Assembly (NCBI GenBank): GCA_963974485.1
Contig: CAXBBS010000011.1
Span: forward strand, 8,450 to 72,449
From: JAALKW01 sp963974485
GTDB taxonomy: Bacteria; Pseudomonadota; Gammaproteobacteria; Legionellales; Legionellaceae
Length of the DNA: 64,000 bases
Reading direction: 5' to 3'
Shown: in pieces, positions 8,940 to 17,431 of the stretch
How the letters are laid out: each line of letters opens with the position of its first letter
Numbering within the stretch: the first letter of the stretch is position 1
Translations under genes and position numbers: made by a program
The notes under the pieces: generated by a model
The model's input: only the letters and a program-made list of their open reading frames with translations
Database searches by the model: none
Told to the model about the DNA's origin: nothing

Positions 8940-9632
8940 TTACGATTGATACAACGCACGTGTTTCAATCACCGCACCATCCAGTAAATGATTGATACCG
9001 CGGCGCATAATACGCTTCGCGGTTTTTAAAACATCAACATCGGTCCATACATCGGCAGCAATCGCAAGAATATGCGCGCCTAAATAATCTTGATTCGCAC
9101 TGTTCGATAATACAAAACCTTCACCAGGAATAAACGTGTAATATTTGTCTTCTAAAACAGTTTGCCCTGTATCGGCTTCTTCTGTATATGAAATTTGATA
9201 ACCTGAAAGATGAATGAGATTGCGTTCAAATTTTCGCAAAATAATTTCGAGTTGCGTACGTTGCGAGCAACGCACTAACAGGCGGATGGTTTGCTCATAG
9301 GTTTCATACAGCATAGGTTCTGAGACATCGGGTTTTAAAGCACGGTACAACACTTCGTTGATGTACATCCCTGCCAGTAAAATTTCACCTTGCAGCAAAT
9401 CTGATGTTGCTGCAATCTCAATTTGTTTGACATACATGCCATAGGGTCGTTCGTTAATTGACAGCCAGAGTGGCGTAAACGGCTGTAAGATGGCCCGCTT
9501 TTTGGGAGAACGCCCGCCTTGACAGTACGCACGGACCAAACCACGCTCACGCGTTAAAAAAAACACCTCTGTAGTACTATTTTTAGCGAGTCGTTGATGC
9601 AACAACCACGCTGATAATCCGTCAGTTATCAT
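8940..9632 (-). CDS. recO: DNA repair protein RecO
   Basis: RecO acts with RecR (and RecF) to load RecA on SSB-coated single-stranded DNA. The 230-residue product has the OB-fold start (AWLLHQRLAKNSTTEVFFLTRERGLVRAYCQGG) and the conserved LQPFTPLWL segment and helical C-terminal domain (AGMYINEVLYRAL, LLRKFE-like ILRKFERNLI). The zinc-binding Cys set seen in some RecO proteins is absent, as in most gammaproteobacteria. The start overlaps the era stop by eleven bases, the conserved era-recO order, so the two are translationally linked. Confidence 0.95.
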   Translation of the reverse strand: MITDGLSAWLLHQRLAKNSTTEVFFLTRERGLVRAYCQGGRSPKKRAILQPFTPLWLSINERPYGMYVKQIEIAATSDLLQGEILLAGMYINEVLYRALKPDVSEPMLYETYEQTIRLLVRCSQRTQLEIILRKFERNLIHLSGYQISYTEEADTGQTVLEDKYYTFIPGEGFVLSNSANQDYLGAHILAIAADVWTDVDVLKTAKRIMRRGINHLLDGAVIETRALYQS

Positions 9633-10509
9633 AACCTAATTGCTTCAAAAGCCGTTCATCATCAGCCCAGCCGCTCTTCACTTTACACCAGCACTTTAAA
9701 AACACAGGCTTTCCTAGCAATCCTTCCATATCCAAGCGTGCTTGGCTTGCGATGGTTTTTAATTTACTGCCGCGATCACCAATAATCATGCGCTTATGAT
9801 TTTCTTTCTCAACTAGAATCAAGGCATGAATACGCACCAGCTTTTCTTCTTCTTCATACACTTCAATATCAACCGTGGTTGAATAGGGTAGCTCTTGACC
9901 TGTAAAACGGAAAATCTTTTCTCGTAATAACTCAGCACATAAAAAGCGTGTGGAACGATCGGTAAACTGATCATCTTCAAATAGATGCGGTCCTTCAGGC
10001 ATCAACGGCTTTAGCAAGCTTTGTAAATGCTCAACAGAAAACCCTGTTTTTGCAGATAATGGAATCATGCTTGCAAAATCATGTTGCTGGCTTAAATGTT
10101 CAAGCCAAGGCAATAATTTATTTTTATCTTCAATTTGATCGACTTTATTCACAACCAAAATACACGGAACGTCCGCGTTTTTGATATGTTTTAAAACACG
10201 CGCATCGTCTTCAGTCCAATGCGTGCCTTCAACAACAAACACAATCACATCAACATCATGCACCGTCGCTTCTGCCGCTTGGTTCATCAGGCGGCTCATA
10301 TGTTTAGTGCCACCACGATGTATACCTGGCGTATCAACATACACCATTTGGCAATCACCTTCGGTCAAAATACCGCGAATCACGTGACGGGTCGTTTGAG
10401 GTTTACGCGAAGTAATACTCAATTTTTGTTGTAAAATATAATTGAGCAACGTCGATTTACCAACGTTTGGGCGCCCAACAAGTGCTATGTAACCACATGT
10501 CGCTGTCAT
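9622..10509 (-). CDS. era: GTPase Era
   Basis: Era is an essential GTPase that binds 16S rRNA 3' ends and helps 30S maturation. Seen here: G1 GRPNVGKST at residues 12-20, G3 DTPGIH, G4 NKVD, G5 SAKTG, and the C-terminal KH domain with IIGDRGSKLKTI. At 295 aa the length is normal. It starts on ATG with a short leader after the TALE-like gene region and is followed by overlapping recO. The upstream rnc gene that often precedes era is not next to it; instead the effector-like operon ends 78 bases upstream on the same strand. Confidence 0.97.
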   Translation of the reverse strand: MTATCGYIALVGRPNVGKSTLLNYILQQKLSITSRKPQTTRHVIRGILTEGDCQMVYVDTPGIHRGGTKHMSRLMNQAAEATVHDVDVIVFVVEGTHWTEDDARVLKHIKNADVPCILVVNKVDQIEDKNKLLPWLEHLSQQHDFASMIPLSAKTGFSVEHLQSLLKPLMPEGPHLFEDDQFTDRSTRFLCAELLREKIFRFTGQELPYSTTVDIEVYEEEEKLVRIHALILVEKENHKRMIIGDRGSKLKTIASQARLDMEGLLGKPVFLKCWCKVKSGWADDERLLKQLGYDN

Positions 10510-10587
10510 TTATCACCAAAATTAAACATATACATAAACATAAAAACGCTATTCTATCGAATCATCATAAACATGTACAAAGCTTTT

Positions 10588-11958
10588 TCAAATTCCTACT
10601 GAATCATGCTGGCAAGGCGATAACCGCTGACACTTATTCTGCTCATTGGACGGGGAGTCATCTTCACGAGGGCGTTTACCTTGCTTACCTTGAGCCTGAA
10701 ACATGCTATTCTGAACCAAAAGGTTAGATAACGCGGCATATTCTTCTGGCTCAGCACTAAAATTATCCTCAAACCATGTAAACAACTCCGTGAATACAGG
10801 ATCCTCTTCTTCTGCACCTACTGCACTATCTTCATGTATATATGGGGCGGCATGGGTTGAACTTGATGCCACGCCGTTTTGATCCACGTTTTGCTCCAAC
10901 GGTATTGGCTGTGCTAATGAACTAAAATCAGTCTCTGAATTAAATTGCATCATCAAGTCTTCAACCCAGCTCTCCGATTCGTGCTCATCACATAGCTCAG
11001 TTGCTTCAACGCTATTGCTTATGTCGTCGGGTGCTGCTGCTCTATGTTGAATTTGCGGGTTATTTAACATGAGTTGCTCTAAGGCAACATGATTCGATAA
11101 CATCGTCTCAATTTTTTTGACACCACCACTCGAAGAGGCCGCAGTAGTAATTTGTTTATTGGTTAAATTGAGCTGTTCCTTAAGTTGTTGATAAGAAGAT
11201 AAGACTACTTGTAGCTTTTCAGCAGCACCATGATGAGACGCCATGAGTACTATCTGTTGATTGGTAAAATCTAATGATTTTAGCTGGGCATGCAACGACA
11301 ACACAGCTTCTAATGCTCGAGCACCACCATGATGAGACGCCATGAGCGCTATCTGTTGATTAGTAAAATCTAATGATTTTAGCTGGGCATGCAACGACAA
11401 CACCGTTTTCATCGCCCCCGCACCACCAATCTTAGACGCTATCGCAACAATTTGATGATTGGTGAAATTTAATTGTTTTAACCTGCCATGAGATACCAAC
11501 AGGCATGATATATTTGTGCCCCCACTACCGCGTGACACGAGTTCGACCATGTTTTGATTGCTTAACTCAAAATTTTTGAGTGTGGCATAAGACCTTACGA
11601 TGGCTTTGATTGCCTTCGCACTTCCCTCGACAGAAGCCATCGTCACAATTTGCTCGTTCGTAAACGCTTTGCTTTTCAAATCCTCATGGTAATCGATCAC
11701 GGCTTTTATTGCCGACCGACTCGCCAGACAGGAAGTCATGGTTACAATTTGATCGTAAGAAAAACCATAAGGTGGATCCAATAATTTTTTATAATTTTGC
11801 AACACAAAAGTAATGGTGTTTGTCGATGATTTTACAAAAATAATTTGTTCTGCTTGCTCTTGGCGAAACCCTGCTGCAAGCAATTGATCAACCGAGGTGG
11901 TATAGAAATCTGCCGAAATTTTATATTTAGCTAGTTGTGTTAATATATGATTTTTCAC
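10588..11958 (-). CDS. TALE-like (TAL effector/Bat-type) repeat protein with acidic NLS-like tail
   Basis: The 456-residue protein carries tandem 33-residue repeats with TAL-effector register from residue 66 to 297, after a degenerate repeat at 31-65. A typical unit begins FTNQQIVLMASHHGG and ends in AVLSLHAQLKSLD, matching TALE LTPEQVVAIASHDGG...ALETVQRLLPVL position by position, with S11, residues 12-13 and G14-G15. Residue pairs 12/13 in order are CL, VE, RG, KI, HH, HH, SS, then AP in a half repeat. After residue 310 come acidic segments with W and F (FTELFTWFEDNF) and a basic cluster GKRPRED. By analogy it should wrap and read DNA. GTG start, with GAGGTGA overlapping the upstream methyltransferase stop, so translation is coupled. 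Confidence 0.85.
   Translation of the reverse strand: MKNHILTQLAKYKISADFYTTSVDQLLAAGFRQEQAEQIIFVKSSTNTITFVLQNYKKLLDPPYGFSYDQIVTMTSCLASRSAIKAVIDYHEDLKSKAFTNEQIVTMASVEGSAKAIKAIVRSYATLKNFELSNQNMVELVSRGSGGTNISCLLVSHGRLKQLNFTNHQIVAIASKIGGAGAMKTVLSLHAQLKSLDFTNQQIALMASHHGGARALEAVLSLHAQLKSLDFTNQQIVLMASHHGAAEKLQVVLSSYQQLKEQLNLTNKQITTAASSSGGVKKIETMLSNHVALEQLMLNNPQIQHRAAAPDDISNSVEATELCDEHESESWVEDLMMQFNSETDFSSLAQPIPLEQNVDQNGVASSSTHAAPYIHEDSAVGAEEEDPVFTELFTWFEDNFSAEPEEYAALSNLLVQNSMFQAQGKQGKRPREDDSPSNEQNKCQRLSPCQHDSVGI
11068..11763 (-). repeat. Seven TALE-like coding repeats (99 to 102 bp each)
   Basis: In-frame repeats covering residues 66-297 of the TALE-like protein. Units 4, 5 and 6 share long stretches of near-identical DNA, showing recent tandem duplication or gene conversion, while the outer units are diverged. 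Unit 6 is 34 residues, the others 33. Confidence 0.85.
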
Positions 11959-11961
11959 AAA

Positions 11962-13578
11962 TCACCTCGCGAGAAAATTATCGTCTATGGTGTTGGGATG
12001 AACTTCTGCTTCAGGCGAGATTTCGACTTCAGAAAACAACGTAAGTTTACTTCTTTTACTGGGTTTTTCTTCAACTTCGACAGCCGCAACGCTTGTATCG
12101 TTTTGCATGTCTGTTCGAGGTGATTTAGCGATCTCTGCACGGTAATCTTTATAATCAAAACAACTAAAAAAGTTGTGGAAAACGTGCGTGTTAATAGCGC
12201 TATTATTCGTATTTTTTTGGTAGATTGTAATCGTGGAACCACCATGTCTCACACTTGATGTATTCAAATAATCAAGCGTGCCTTTATACGTAAAATAATT
12301 GCGTACCTCTGTCATTCTATTGTTAAATGCTGATGAAAAATCAAACGGTTTGCGTTTTTCCAATGAAATATTCCCTAAATGCACGGCTAAGAAACCGCCT
12401 TCTCGTACTGCTTTATGACTTTGGAAAATAGAATATAAAAATATGTGATGAAACCAATCTGAAAAATCTGGATGCGTCGCATAGGATTGTTCGTTATTCT
12501 TTTTACCTACTTTTTTTGTCGCATAATCATAGCGTTCCATATTAAAGTAAGGCGGTGAAAAATAAGAAAGATCGTTTTGCACACCATCCGGCATAAGTTC
12601 TGCATCGGTTAAATTTTGCATCGGTTTATCGTACAAATGAACGGTGGTTGTATGCATCTTTATTGCAGCTTTATAATAGCCTAAATCCGAGACCATCTGT
12701 TGTTTACGCGCGAGTAACCCGGCGTGAGGATCGGTATCTATGTATCGCTTAATACTTGGGGTTGCCATCGCGCCCACTAACATATATCCCCAACCACCAA
12801 ATAAATTGAGATAATTTTCAATGGGGCGTCCATGATAATCTCGCTCTATTTTTTCACATAACGATGTTACTTTTGATGGCTTTGACCGTGATGGCAAAAA
12901 ATCTGCCTCTAGTTTTTTCGTAAGGCCGGTTAAGTCATGGGTTGTATCTATACAATGCATTAACACACCAATAAAAGAGGGTAGCGTGAATTTATAACTT
13001 AATTCGCGTCCAGTCTGTAATGAGCACTTTTGGCGTAAGTCTTCGACATAATATCCTACCGCTTTTTGCCCTTTATCTTTACCGTTACCGTCTGCCAGAT
13101 CTCGAAAGTCGGTTATAACTGCAGCCAACGTTGTTAAACGATTGGATGGAATACTCGCATTAATTTTTTTTGCCTCAAAAAACATTTTTGTTGCAATGGT
13201 TGTTATGATAATTTTTTTTATGACCTGAAACGCGGGTTTGTCCTGATGCGCCACAAGTTTTTGCTCGACATAATCACGAGAAAGTACAAAGTTAGCAACA
13301 TCAATGCCCTCTACACAAGCCCATGGCTCCTGTATTATCGTCTCCAATGAGGATTTGAGTGCGGGGTCAGATGCAATGATTTCTTGTAGACTTTGAAGCG
13401 TTTCTAATTTTGTTGATTTATACGTGTAGTACTTTTTAGCATGCGTGAGCGCCATTCGCTCCAGCATTGAACGATATTCATCGGCTTTTAACTGTACTAA
13501 CAACGCGTATATAGAAATAGAGAGCTTATTGGCCACACTGAAGTCCTGAAAAAAATATTTAGGACAACTATAAACCAC
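11962..13578 (-). CDS. Putative SAM-dependent DNA methyltransferase (SPPY type) with NLS-like tail
   Basis: The 538-residue protein has the two key motifs of N4-cytosine/N6-adenine DNA methyltransferases: a motif I-like FGGWG at residues 260-264 (YLNLFGGWGYMLVGAMA, then an acidic YIDTDP) and catalytic motif IV SPPY at 341-344 (DLSYFSPPYFNMERYDY). A later EQSYATHPDFSDWF and REGGFLAVHLGNI fit the rest of the fold. The N-terminal 250 residues are helical and unfamiliar and could recognise target or partner. Near the end is a basic KPSKRSKL followed by LTLFSEVEIS, resembling a nuclear localisation signal. GTG start. The TALE-like gene follows after three bases. No restriction gene is adjacent. 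Base specificity is unknown; RNA cannot be excluded as substrate. Confidence 0.8.
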   Translation of the reverse strand: MVYSCPKYFFQDFSVANKLSISIYALLVQLKADEYRSMLERMALTHAKKYYTYKSTKLETLQSLQEIIASDPALKSSLETIIQEPWACVEGIDVANFVLSRDYVEQKLVAHQDKPAFQVIKKIIITTIATKMFFEAKKINASIPSNRLTTLAAVITDFRDLADGNGKDKGQKAVGYYVEDLRQKCSLQTGRELSYKFTLPSFIGVLMHCIDTTHDLTGLTKKLEADFLPSRSKPSKVTSLCEKIERDYHGRPIENYLNLFGGWGYMLVGAMATPSIKRYIDTDPHAGLLARKQQMVSDLGYYKAAIKMHTTTVHLYDKPMQNLTDAELMPDGVQNDLSYFSPPYFNMERYDYATKKVGKKNNEQSYATHPDFSDWFHHIFLYSIFQSHKAVREGGFLAVHLGNISLEKRKPFDFSSAFNNRMTEVRNYFTYKGTLDYLNTSSVRHGGSTITIYQKNTNNSAINTHVFHNFFSCFDYKDYRAEIAKSPRTDMQNDTSVAAVEVEEKPSKRSKLTLFSEVEISPEAEVHPNTIDDNFLAR

Positions 13579-13687
13579 ACCATCTTTTTTGTAAACACAC
13601 CAGTATATATATATACATTGCAGATAAATAAAAACACATATCGTGGCATAACAACTTACAATTTGTGCATATAAAACCTGTTTTTTA

Positions 13688-13696
13688 TGTTATACT
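13688..13696 (+). promoter_or_regulatory. Candidate extended -10 promoter for the coiled-coil gene
   Basis: TG-T-TATACT, about 47 bases before the ATG at 13743, in the 164-base gap between the divergent methyltransferase and coiled-coil genes. The gap is A+T-rich and must also hold the leftward promoter of the methyltransferase operon, which I cannot place. Confidence 0.4.
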
Positions 13697-13725
13697 CAAC
13701 TAAAGTATAAGTAATTTACAGTTAA

Positions 13726-13741
13726 ACAAGGAGAACCTTGT
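13726..13741 (+). promoter_or_regulatory. Hairpin over the ribosome binding site
   Basis: ACAAGG-AGAA-CCTTGT forms a perfect six-pair stem with a four-base loop, and its left arm and loop contain the Shine-Dalgarno AAGGAG of the gene starting two bases downstream. This could keep translation low until the stem is opened, for instance by a protein, by temperature or by an antisense RNA. Confidence 0.6.
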
Positions 13742-13742
13742 C

Positions 13743-15305
13743 ATGGCAGCACCTAAAACCCCACAATTTTCGGATGTAAAACTCTCTCCGCTGTCCGATA
13801 CAAAAATAGAAACCTTCGAAAACAAGGCAATCGAAGCTTGGTTCTCCAATGCAATGCCATCTCAAAATTCCTCAGACATGCTTAGTCAATTTGGCTTAAA
13901 GAGCGCAGATGATGTGCTTACTATGCTTCGATCACCAGGAGGAAAAATAGCCCGGGCACTGATTAACAAGCAGATGGCAACCATGGAGGCACAAAAAAAC
14001 AACTCAAAAAATAATCAACTTGAAAAACAAAAACTTATGGCTCTTATTTTGGGTCTTTCTTATCAACAAGACGCGGCGGCCGAGGCAGCAGAAGAACGCA
14101 TCGTTCGTCTGAATGAAAAGCTTGTCGAAAAACAACTCGACGCAGAAGAAAAACGTATTGAAGCACAAGAAGATCAAGATTTTGAAGATTCGCTCGAATC
14201 ATTCAGATCAGCCGGGGCTCATTACGAAGATAGTATTGAAGCACTTGAGGCCGCACTAGAAGCCCAAAACGATGCGTTTGACAGCCTCGAAACAGAATTA
14301 TCCGATCTTGAACAAATTGAACGCGATTTAGATGATCAATCTGTTTTTGTTGATAGCCTACTTGCTGATATTGGTACTTTTTTTAATTTAGCGTCAGAAG
14401 AGCAAGAGAAACTCACACATAACGATCGCGAGCTCATCAATAGCTTTCCCAAAGATAAAACCATCGCAAAAGAAGATGGTAAGTCATATATTTTAGAACG
14501 CGGTCAAAAACTTGATAAACTTTCAAGTAAAGAAAAAGCAGATGCCCACCAAGGCTACTTAAAATTAAAACCCGCGCTCGACACCCTTCAGGATAAAATC
14601 AAAACATCACATCAAGCCGATAAAAACCAACACGCAGAAAGAAAAGCGCAGTTTATTCATAAGAGTAAGCAAACGCATCACGACACAACGTTTTTAACGC
14701 AGAAGTTGGCGCAACTGCAAGCCGCGCAACATGTCATTCAAAATCATACTGAAGCCCATCGTTTGATGCCTCAGCTCAGACCCAACGCGCAACAAAAAAA
14801 TAATCCTGACGCTTCAGAAGGACCGCAACAAAAAGCGCAACAACAACGACAAACAAATACGTCCCAGCACAAACCTCATGCGGCCCCGATTGCAGACGCA
14901 GAACCCAACACAGCCGTTCTTACTCGAAGCTTTAAACATATGCTGAGAATAGATCCACGGGGAACCATTGCAGCACAAGACCGTTTAGGCGCTCCTCGAT
15001 TCCTCCAACAAACGGAATTTGGAATGCCGATCGAACGGCAAACGATGCGGTCCCTTCATGAAAATCGAGCAGGGAGAGCCGGTGCGACGGCTAATCGCAA
15101 TTTAACAAACTCACAAGCTTTAGCGACACAAACTAACGATACAAAATGGACGCCAGAGCCAGATTCCCCCAGAGCTCAAGCAAAAGCCGCCCTCGAAGAA
15201 GCACTTCAGGCTAATTCTAAACCTAAAGCTGCGATTGATGAACATGAAGCGAAGCCAACCGCAACGGCGCCTTCGCCTTTTTCAACCAGGCCAAAACCTG
15301 AATAA
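13743..15305 (+). CDS. Long coiled-coil protein, candidate effector
   Basis: A 520-residue soluble protein of unknown family. Residues about 85-210 are strongly coiled coil, rich in Glu, Gln and Ala with heptad pattern (AAEAAEERIVRLNEKLVEKQ, ALEAALEAQNDAFDSLETEL). Residues 240-330 are charged and helical, and from about 355 the protein is Gln/Pro-rich and probably disordered. The end, PSPFSTRPKPE, resembles the LSLFS-type tails of other proteins in this window. No signal peptide or membrane helix. AAGGAG lies eight bases before the ATG, inside a small hairpin. It is divergent from the methyltransferase operon and followed 18 bases later by the Kazal gene, so those two may be co-transcribed. 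Confidence 0.75.
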   Translation: MAAPKTPQFSDVKLSPLSDTKIETFENKAIEAWFSNAMPSQNSSDMLSQFGLKSADDVLTMLRSPGGKIARALINKQMATMEAQKNNSKNNQLEKQKLMALILGLSYQQDAAAEAAEERIVRLNEKLVEKQLDAEEKRIEAQEDQDFEDSLESFRSAGAHYEDSIEALEAALEAQNDAFDSLETELSDLEQIERDLDDQSVFVDSLLADIGTFFNLASEEQEKLTHNDRELINSFPKDKTIAKEDGKSYILERGQKLDKLSSKEKADAHQGYLKLKPALDTLQDKIKTSHQADKNQHAERKAQFIHKSKQTHHDTTFLTQKLAQLQAAQHVIQNHTEAHRLMPQLRPNAQQKNNPDASEGPQQKAQQQRQTNTSQHKPHAAPIADAEPNTAVLTRSFKHMLRIDPRGTIAAQDRLGAPRFLQQTEFGMPIERQTMRSLHENRAGRAGATANRNLTNSQALATQTNDTKWTPEPDSPRAQAKAALEEALQANSKPKAAIDEHEAKPTATAPSPFSTRPKPE

Positions 15306-15323
15306 ACAACCGGGAGAATGGGT

Positions 15324-15578
15324 ATGTTTTCAACGCATGCTATGATAAAAAATAGGATAAAAAAAATAGCTCTTGTGATTAGCCTGATGTTATTTTCATA
15401 TCAAACCCTCGCAGATCAGACACCAACAGACATAACAGAAAAAAGACCTCCGTGCCTCTGTACAAAACAATGGGAACCTGTGTGCGGTGCCAATGGTCGA
15501 ACCTACGGTAATATCTGCGAAGCCAATTGCGCGCATGTTGCTATTGAGTACGAGGGTGCTTGTTCTAGAGAGCATTAA
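15324..15578 (+). CDS. Exported Kazal-type serine protease inhibitor
   Basis: An 84-residue protein with a hydrophobic signal segment (KKIALVISLMLFSYQTLA) and a single Kazal domain: C-x-C, then WEPVCGANGRTYGNICEA, a Cys, and a final YEGAC. Six Cys have the Kazal spacing. Kazal domains inhibit serine proteases by a canonical loop; the P1 residue would lie just after the second Cys (near CTKQWEP). I chose the ATG at 15324 because GGGAG is seven bases upstream; an ATG at 15318 and one at 15342 are in frame too. It may protect against predator or host proteases, but the target is unknown. Confidence 0.85.
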   Translation: MFSTHAMIKNRIKKIALVISLMLFSYQTLADQTPTDITEKRPPCLCTKQWEPVCGANGRTYGNICEANCAHVAIEYEGACSREH

Positions 15579-15622
15579 GCACTTTTTTCCAGGACTACTG
15601 CATGGCGTATCCGTGGTGACAT

Positions 15623-16030
15623 CTACAGCTTACTTGTCACATTAGGACCATCAATCATTTCCCAGTTAATTTCGTAACCATTAAGTTCTACAATATCTTG
15701 AACGTGCTCGAAGCTGGCTGACTCGTGGGGCTTGTTACTTAGATTACGTTGCACCGTACAAAAAGATTCTTCAGGAAAATTATTCAGTTGAAGCCGAAGA
15801 TCATGGGTTTCAAATTTGGTTCGATAAGGATGAAGAGCATCCCCTGTTGAGTGCCACTGCATGGGCTTTGTTTGTATGGCGTGACTCAATTTATATACAG
15901 CACTGTCAGAGAGTTTTGTTTCCTTGATCAGTTTATCTAATGCCGCATAATCTTTTTTAGCCATTTCTTTTGCTATGTGTTTAAACAATTGTTTCGAAGC
16001 CATGAATCCTACTTTGCCTACTTTGCTCAT
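15623..16030 (-). CDS. Small soluble hypothetical protein
   Basis: A 135-residue protein that I do not recognise. The start is placed at MSKVGKVGF because GAGG lies six bases upstream; in-frame ATGs at 16051 and 16045 have no such site. The first 45 residues are basic and helical (KQLFKHIAKEMAKKDYAALDKLI); the remainder is mixed and ends in DGPNVTSKL. There is no signal peptide or transmembrane segment. It stands alone on this strand and is divergent from the 387-residue gene at 16191, with 160 A+T-rich bases between them. Confidence 0.6.
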   Translation of the reverse strand: MSKVGKVGFMASKQLFKHIAKEMAKKDYAALDKLIKETKLSDSAVYKLSHAIQTKPMQWHSTGDALHPYRTKFETHDLRLQLNNFPEESFCTVQRNLSNKPHESASFEHVQDIVELNGYEINWEMIDGPNVTSKL

Positions 16031-16100
16031 AATTGAACCTCGCATAATCATAAAACATAAAACATAAAAACCAAATCCATTGGTTTAAATTATAGACTAT

Positions 16101-16128
16101 TTGACTATATGTAGCAATTTCCTATACT
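16101..16128 (+). promoter_or_regulatory. Candidate sigma-70 promoter
   Basis: TTGACT and TATACT separated by 16 bases form a good housekeeping promoter, placed to drive the gene at 16191 with a leader of about 55 bases. The match is among the best in the window. Confidence 0.55.
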
Positions 16129-16190
16129 TAAAATTATAACAAATAGCTTATTTAAACTATGTTTGGAGCTATTCGAAAAGAGGTCCTATT

Positions 16191-17354
16191 ATGAGAAATA
16201 GAGCTTTAAGATCGCTTACTAAAGTGTTGAATGCCAAACCATCCGTATCTTCAGGCACATATACACCTACAGCAGACTCTACATCGAGTATGCTTGCGGG
16301 ACTTGACAAGCAACCCGTGAGTTTTACGTTACCTGAAATAATGTCGGTTTGTATCGATACCCAAGGAGAGGCAAAAAGACAAGAGGAGCTCCAAAGCTTC
16401 ATTCAAAGTTCATTCACAAGCCATTACAATGAAGGTGTCGTAAGCGTACTATTGGGCCATCAAGAGGTGACGTCAGCCGCAGGAAAACTTTATGTCAAAC
16501 ATCTAGAAAAGAATAAATGGGATTATTTGGTTAGAGGTGAGCCCATCCCATCCAGTATGCTCACATCAAGCTTGTCTGAATATGTAACGTATCCAGATCG
16601 AAAGATGAAGTATGGGCATAATGGTGATTTTGTGCGGACGGCTTATCATAAAACCCTTCATGATGTAGGTAACGCCATAGAGCAAGGAAAGTTTCCCTCA
16701 CTTTCTTCGGATGACCTGAAACAGGAATTAGGACCCGAATTAGAAGGCAACCTATCCAATTTAGTTGATAACATCCCACTTTCGAACGTTATTCCCGAAG
16801 TGCGCGAAGCGACCCGTCTTTGCGCATGGACGCACATGCCAGAACCCTTGGAGAAGGAATTAAGGGTAAGAAACGCCAAATACTATGAGGGCCGAGAAGA
16901 AGGCGCGGATAAAGATTTTCTTATTAGAAAAAATTTAGTGAAGGTACTTGCTGACGAATATATCGAAGATACGTACTCGCCAGAAGTGTGGAAAGCCATG
17001 GATAAAATTACACAAAAACAAATAAGTAAGGACGTGTCAGAAATAATATCGGCGCAAATGAAGGAAGGCATGGAATATAGTGATGTTCAACTCGGTAAAG
17101 CGTTAGATAGAGTGCATGGTCGAGGTCTTGTCAGCACGAGTGCTACGCATGACGCGGATTATGGTGTGAGACCAATACAACCCAGTGCGCTTGTTGTTGT
17201 GCCCGATGAGAAACCTACTGAAAAGCAGAGTACAACAAAAGCTAAAGATGATTTACGGGATCTTCTACTCAGCTCTGATCTCAATGATGATAAGGCGAAC
17301 AAATCATCAGAAGATGAACTTGATGATGAACCTTCACACAGACCAGCCCTTTGA
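16191..17354 (+). CDS. Hypothetical protein with acidic disordered tail, candidate effector
   Basis: A 387-residue soluble protein with no family I recognise. An AGAGGT site lies before the ATG and a good promoter about 65 bases upstream. Residues 1-30 are Ser/Thr-rich; residues 40-300 are helical with several Trp and Tyr (KNKWDYLVRGEPIPS, LCAWTHMPEPLEKELR); the tail from about 330 is Lys/Asp/Ser-rich and acidic (SSEDELDDEPSHRPAL), like the E-block tails of type IV secretion substrates. No signal peptide. The next gene, also unknown, follows after 77 bases and may share the transcript. Confidence 0.7.
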   Translation: MRNRALRSLTKVLNAKPSVSSGTYTPTADSTSSMLAGLDKQPVSFTLPEIMSVCIDTQGEAKRQEELQSFIQSSFTSHYNEGVVSVLLGHQEVTSAAGKLYVKHLEKNKWDYLVRGEPIPSSMLTSSLSEYVTYPDRKMKYGHNGDFVRTAYHKTLHDVGNAIEQGKFPSLSSDDLKQELGPELEGNLSNLVDNIPLSNVIPEVREATRLCAWTHMPEPLEKELRVRNAKYYEGREEGADKDFLIRKNLVKVLADEYIEDTYSPEVWKAMDKITQKQISKDVSEIISAQMKEGMEYSDVQLGKALDRVHGRGLVSTSATHDADYGVRPIQPSALVVVPDEKPTEKQSTTKAKDDLRDLLLSSDLNDDKANKSSEDELDDEPSHRPAL

Positions 17355-17431
17355 CCTCATATTAAACCACAAGCAAAATTGACTTATATTTACTCTTAGT
17401 GTAGCATATTAGCCTTTTGGTGAGTGCCGAT

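Noticed and set aside
11962..13578. Classical restriction-modification system
   Set aside because: No nuclease or specificity subunit gene is adjacent; the partner is the TALE-like protein, and the tail is NLS-like.
13579..13742. Possible small RNA or CRISPR leader between the divergent methyltransferase and coiled-coil genes
   Set aside because: Only a -10-like box and the small hairpin at the ribosome site are supported; no terminator or repeat is present.
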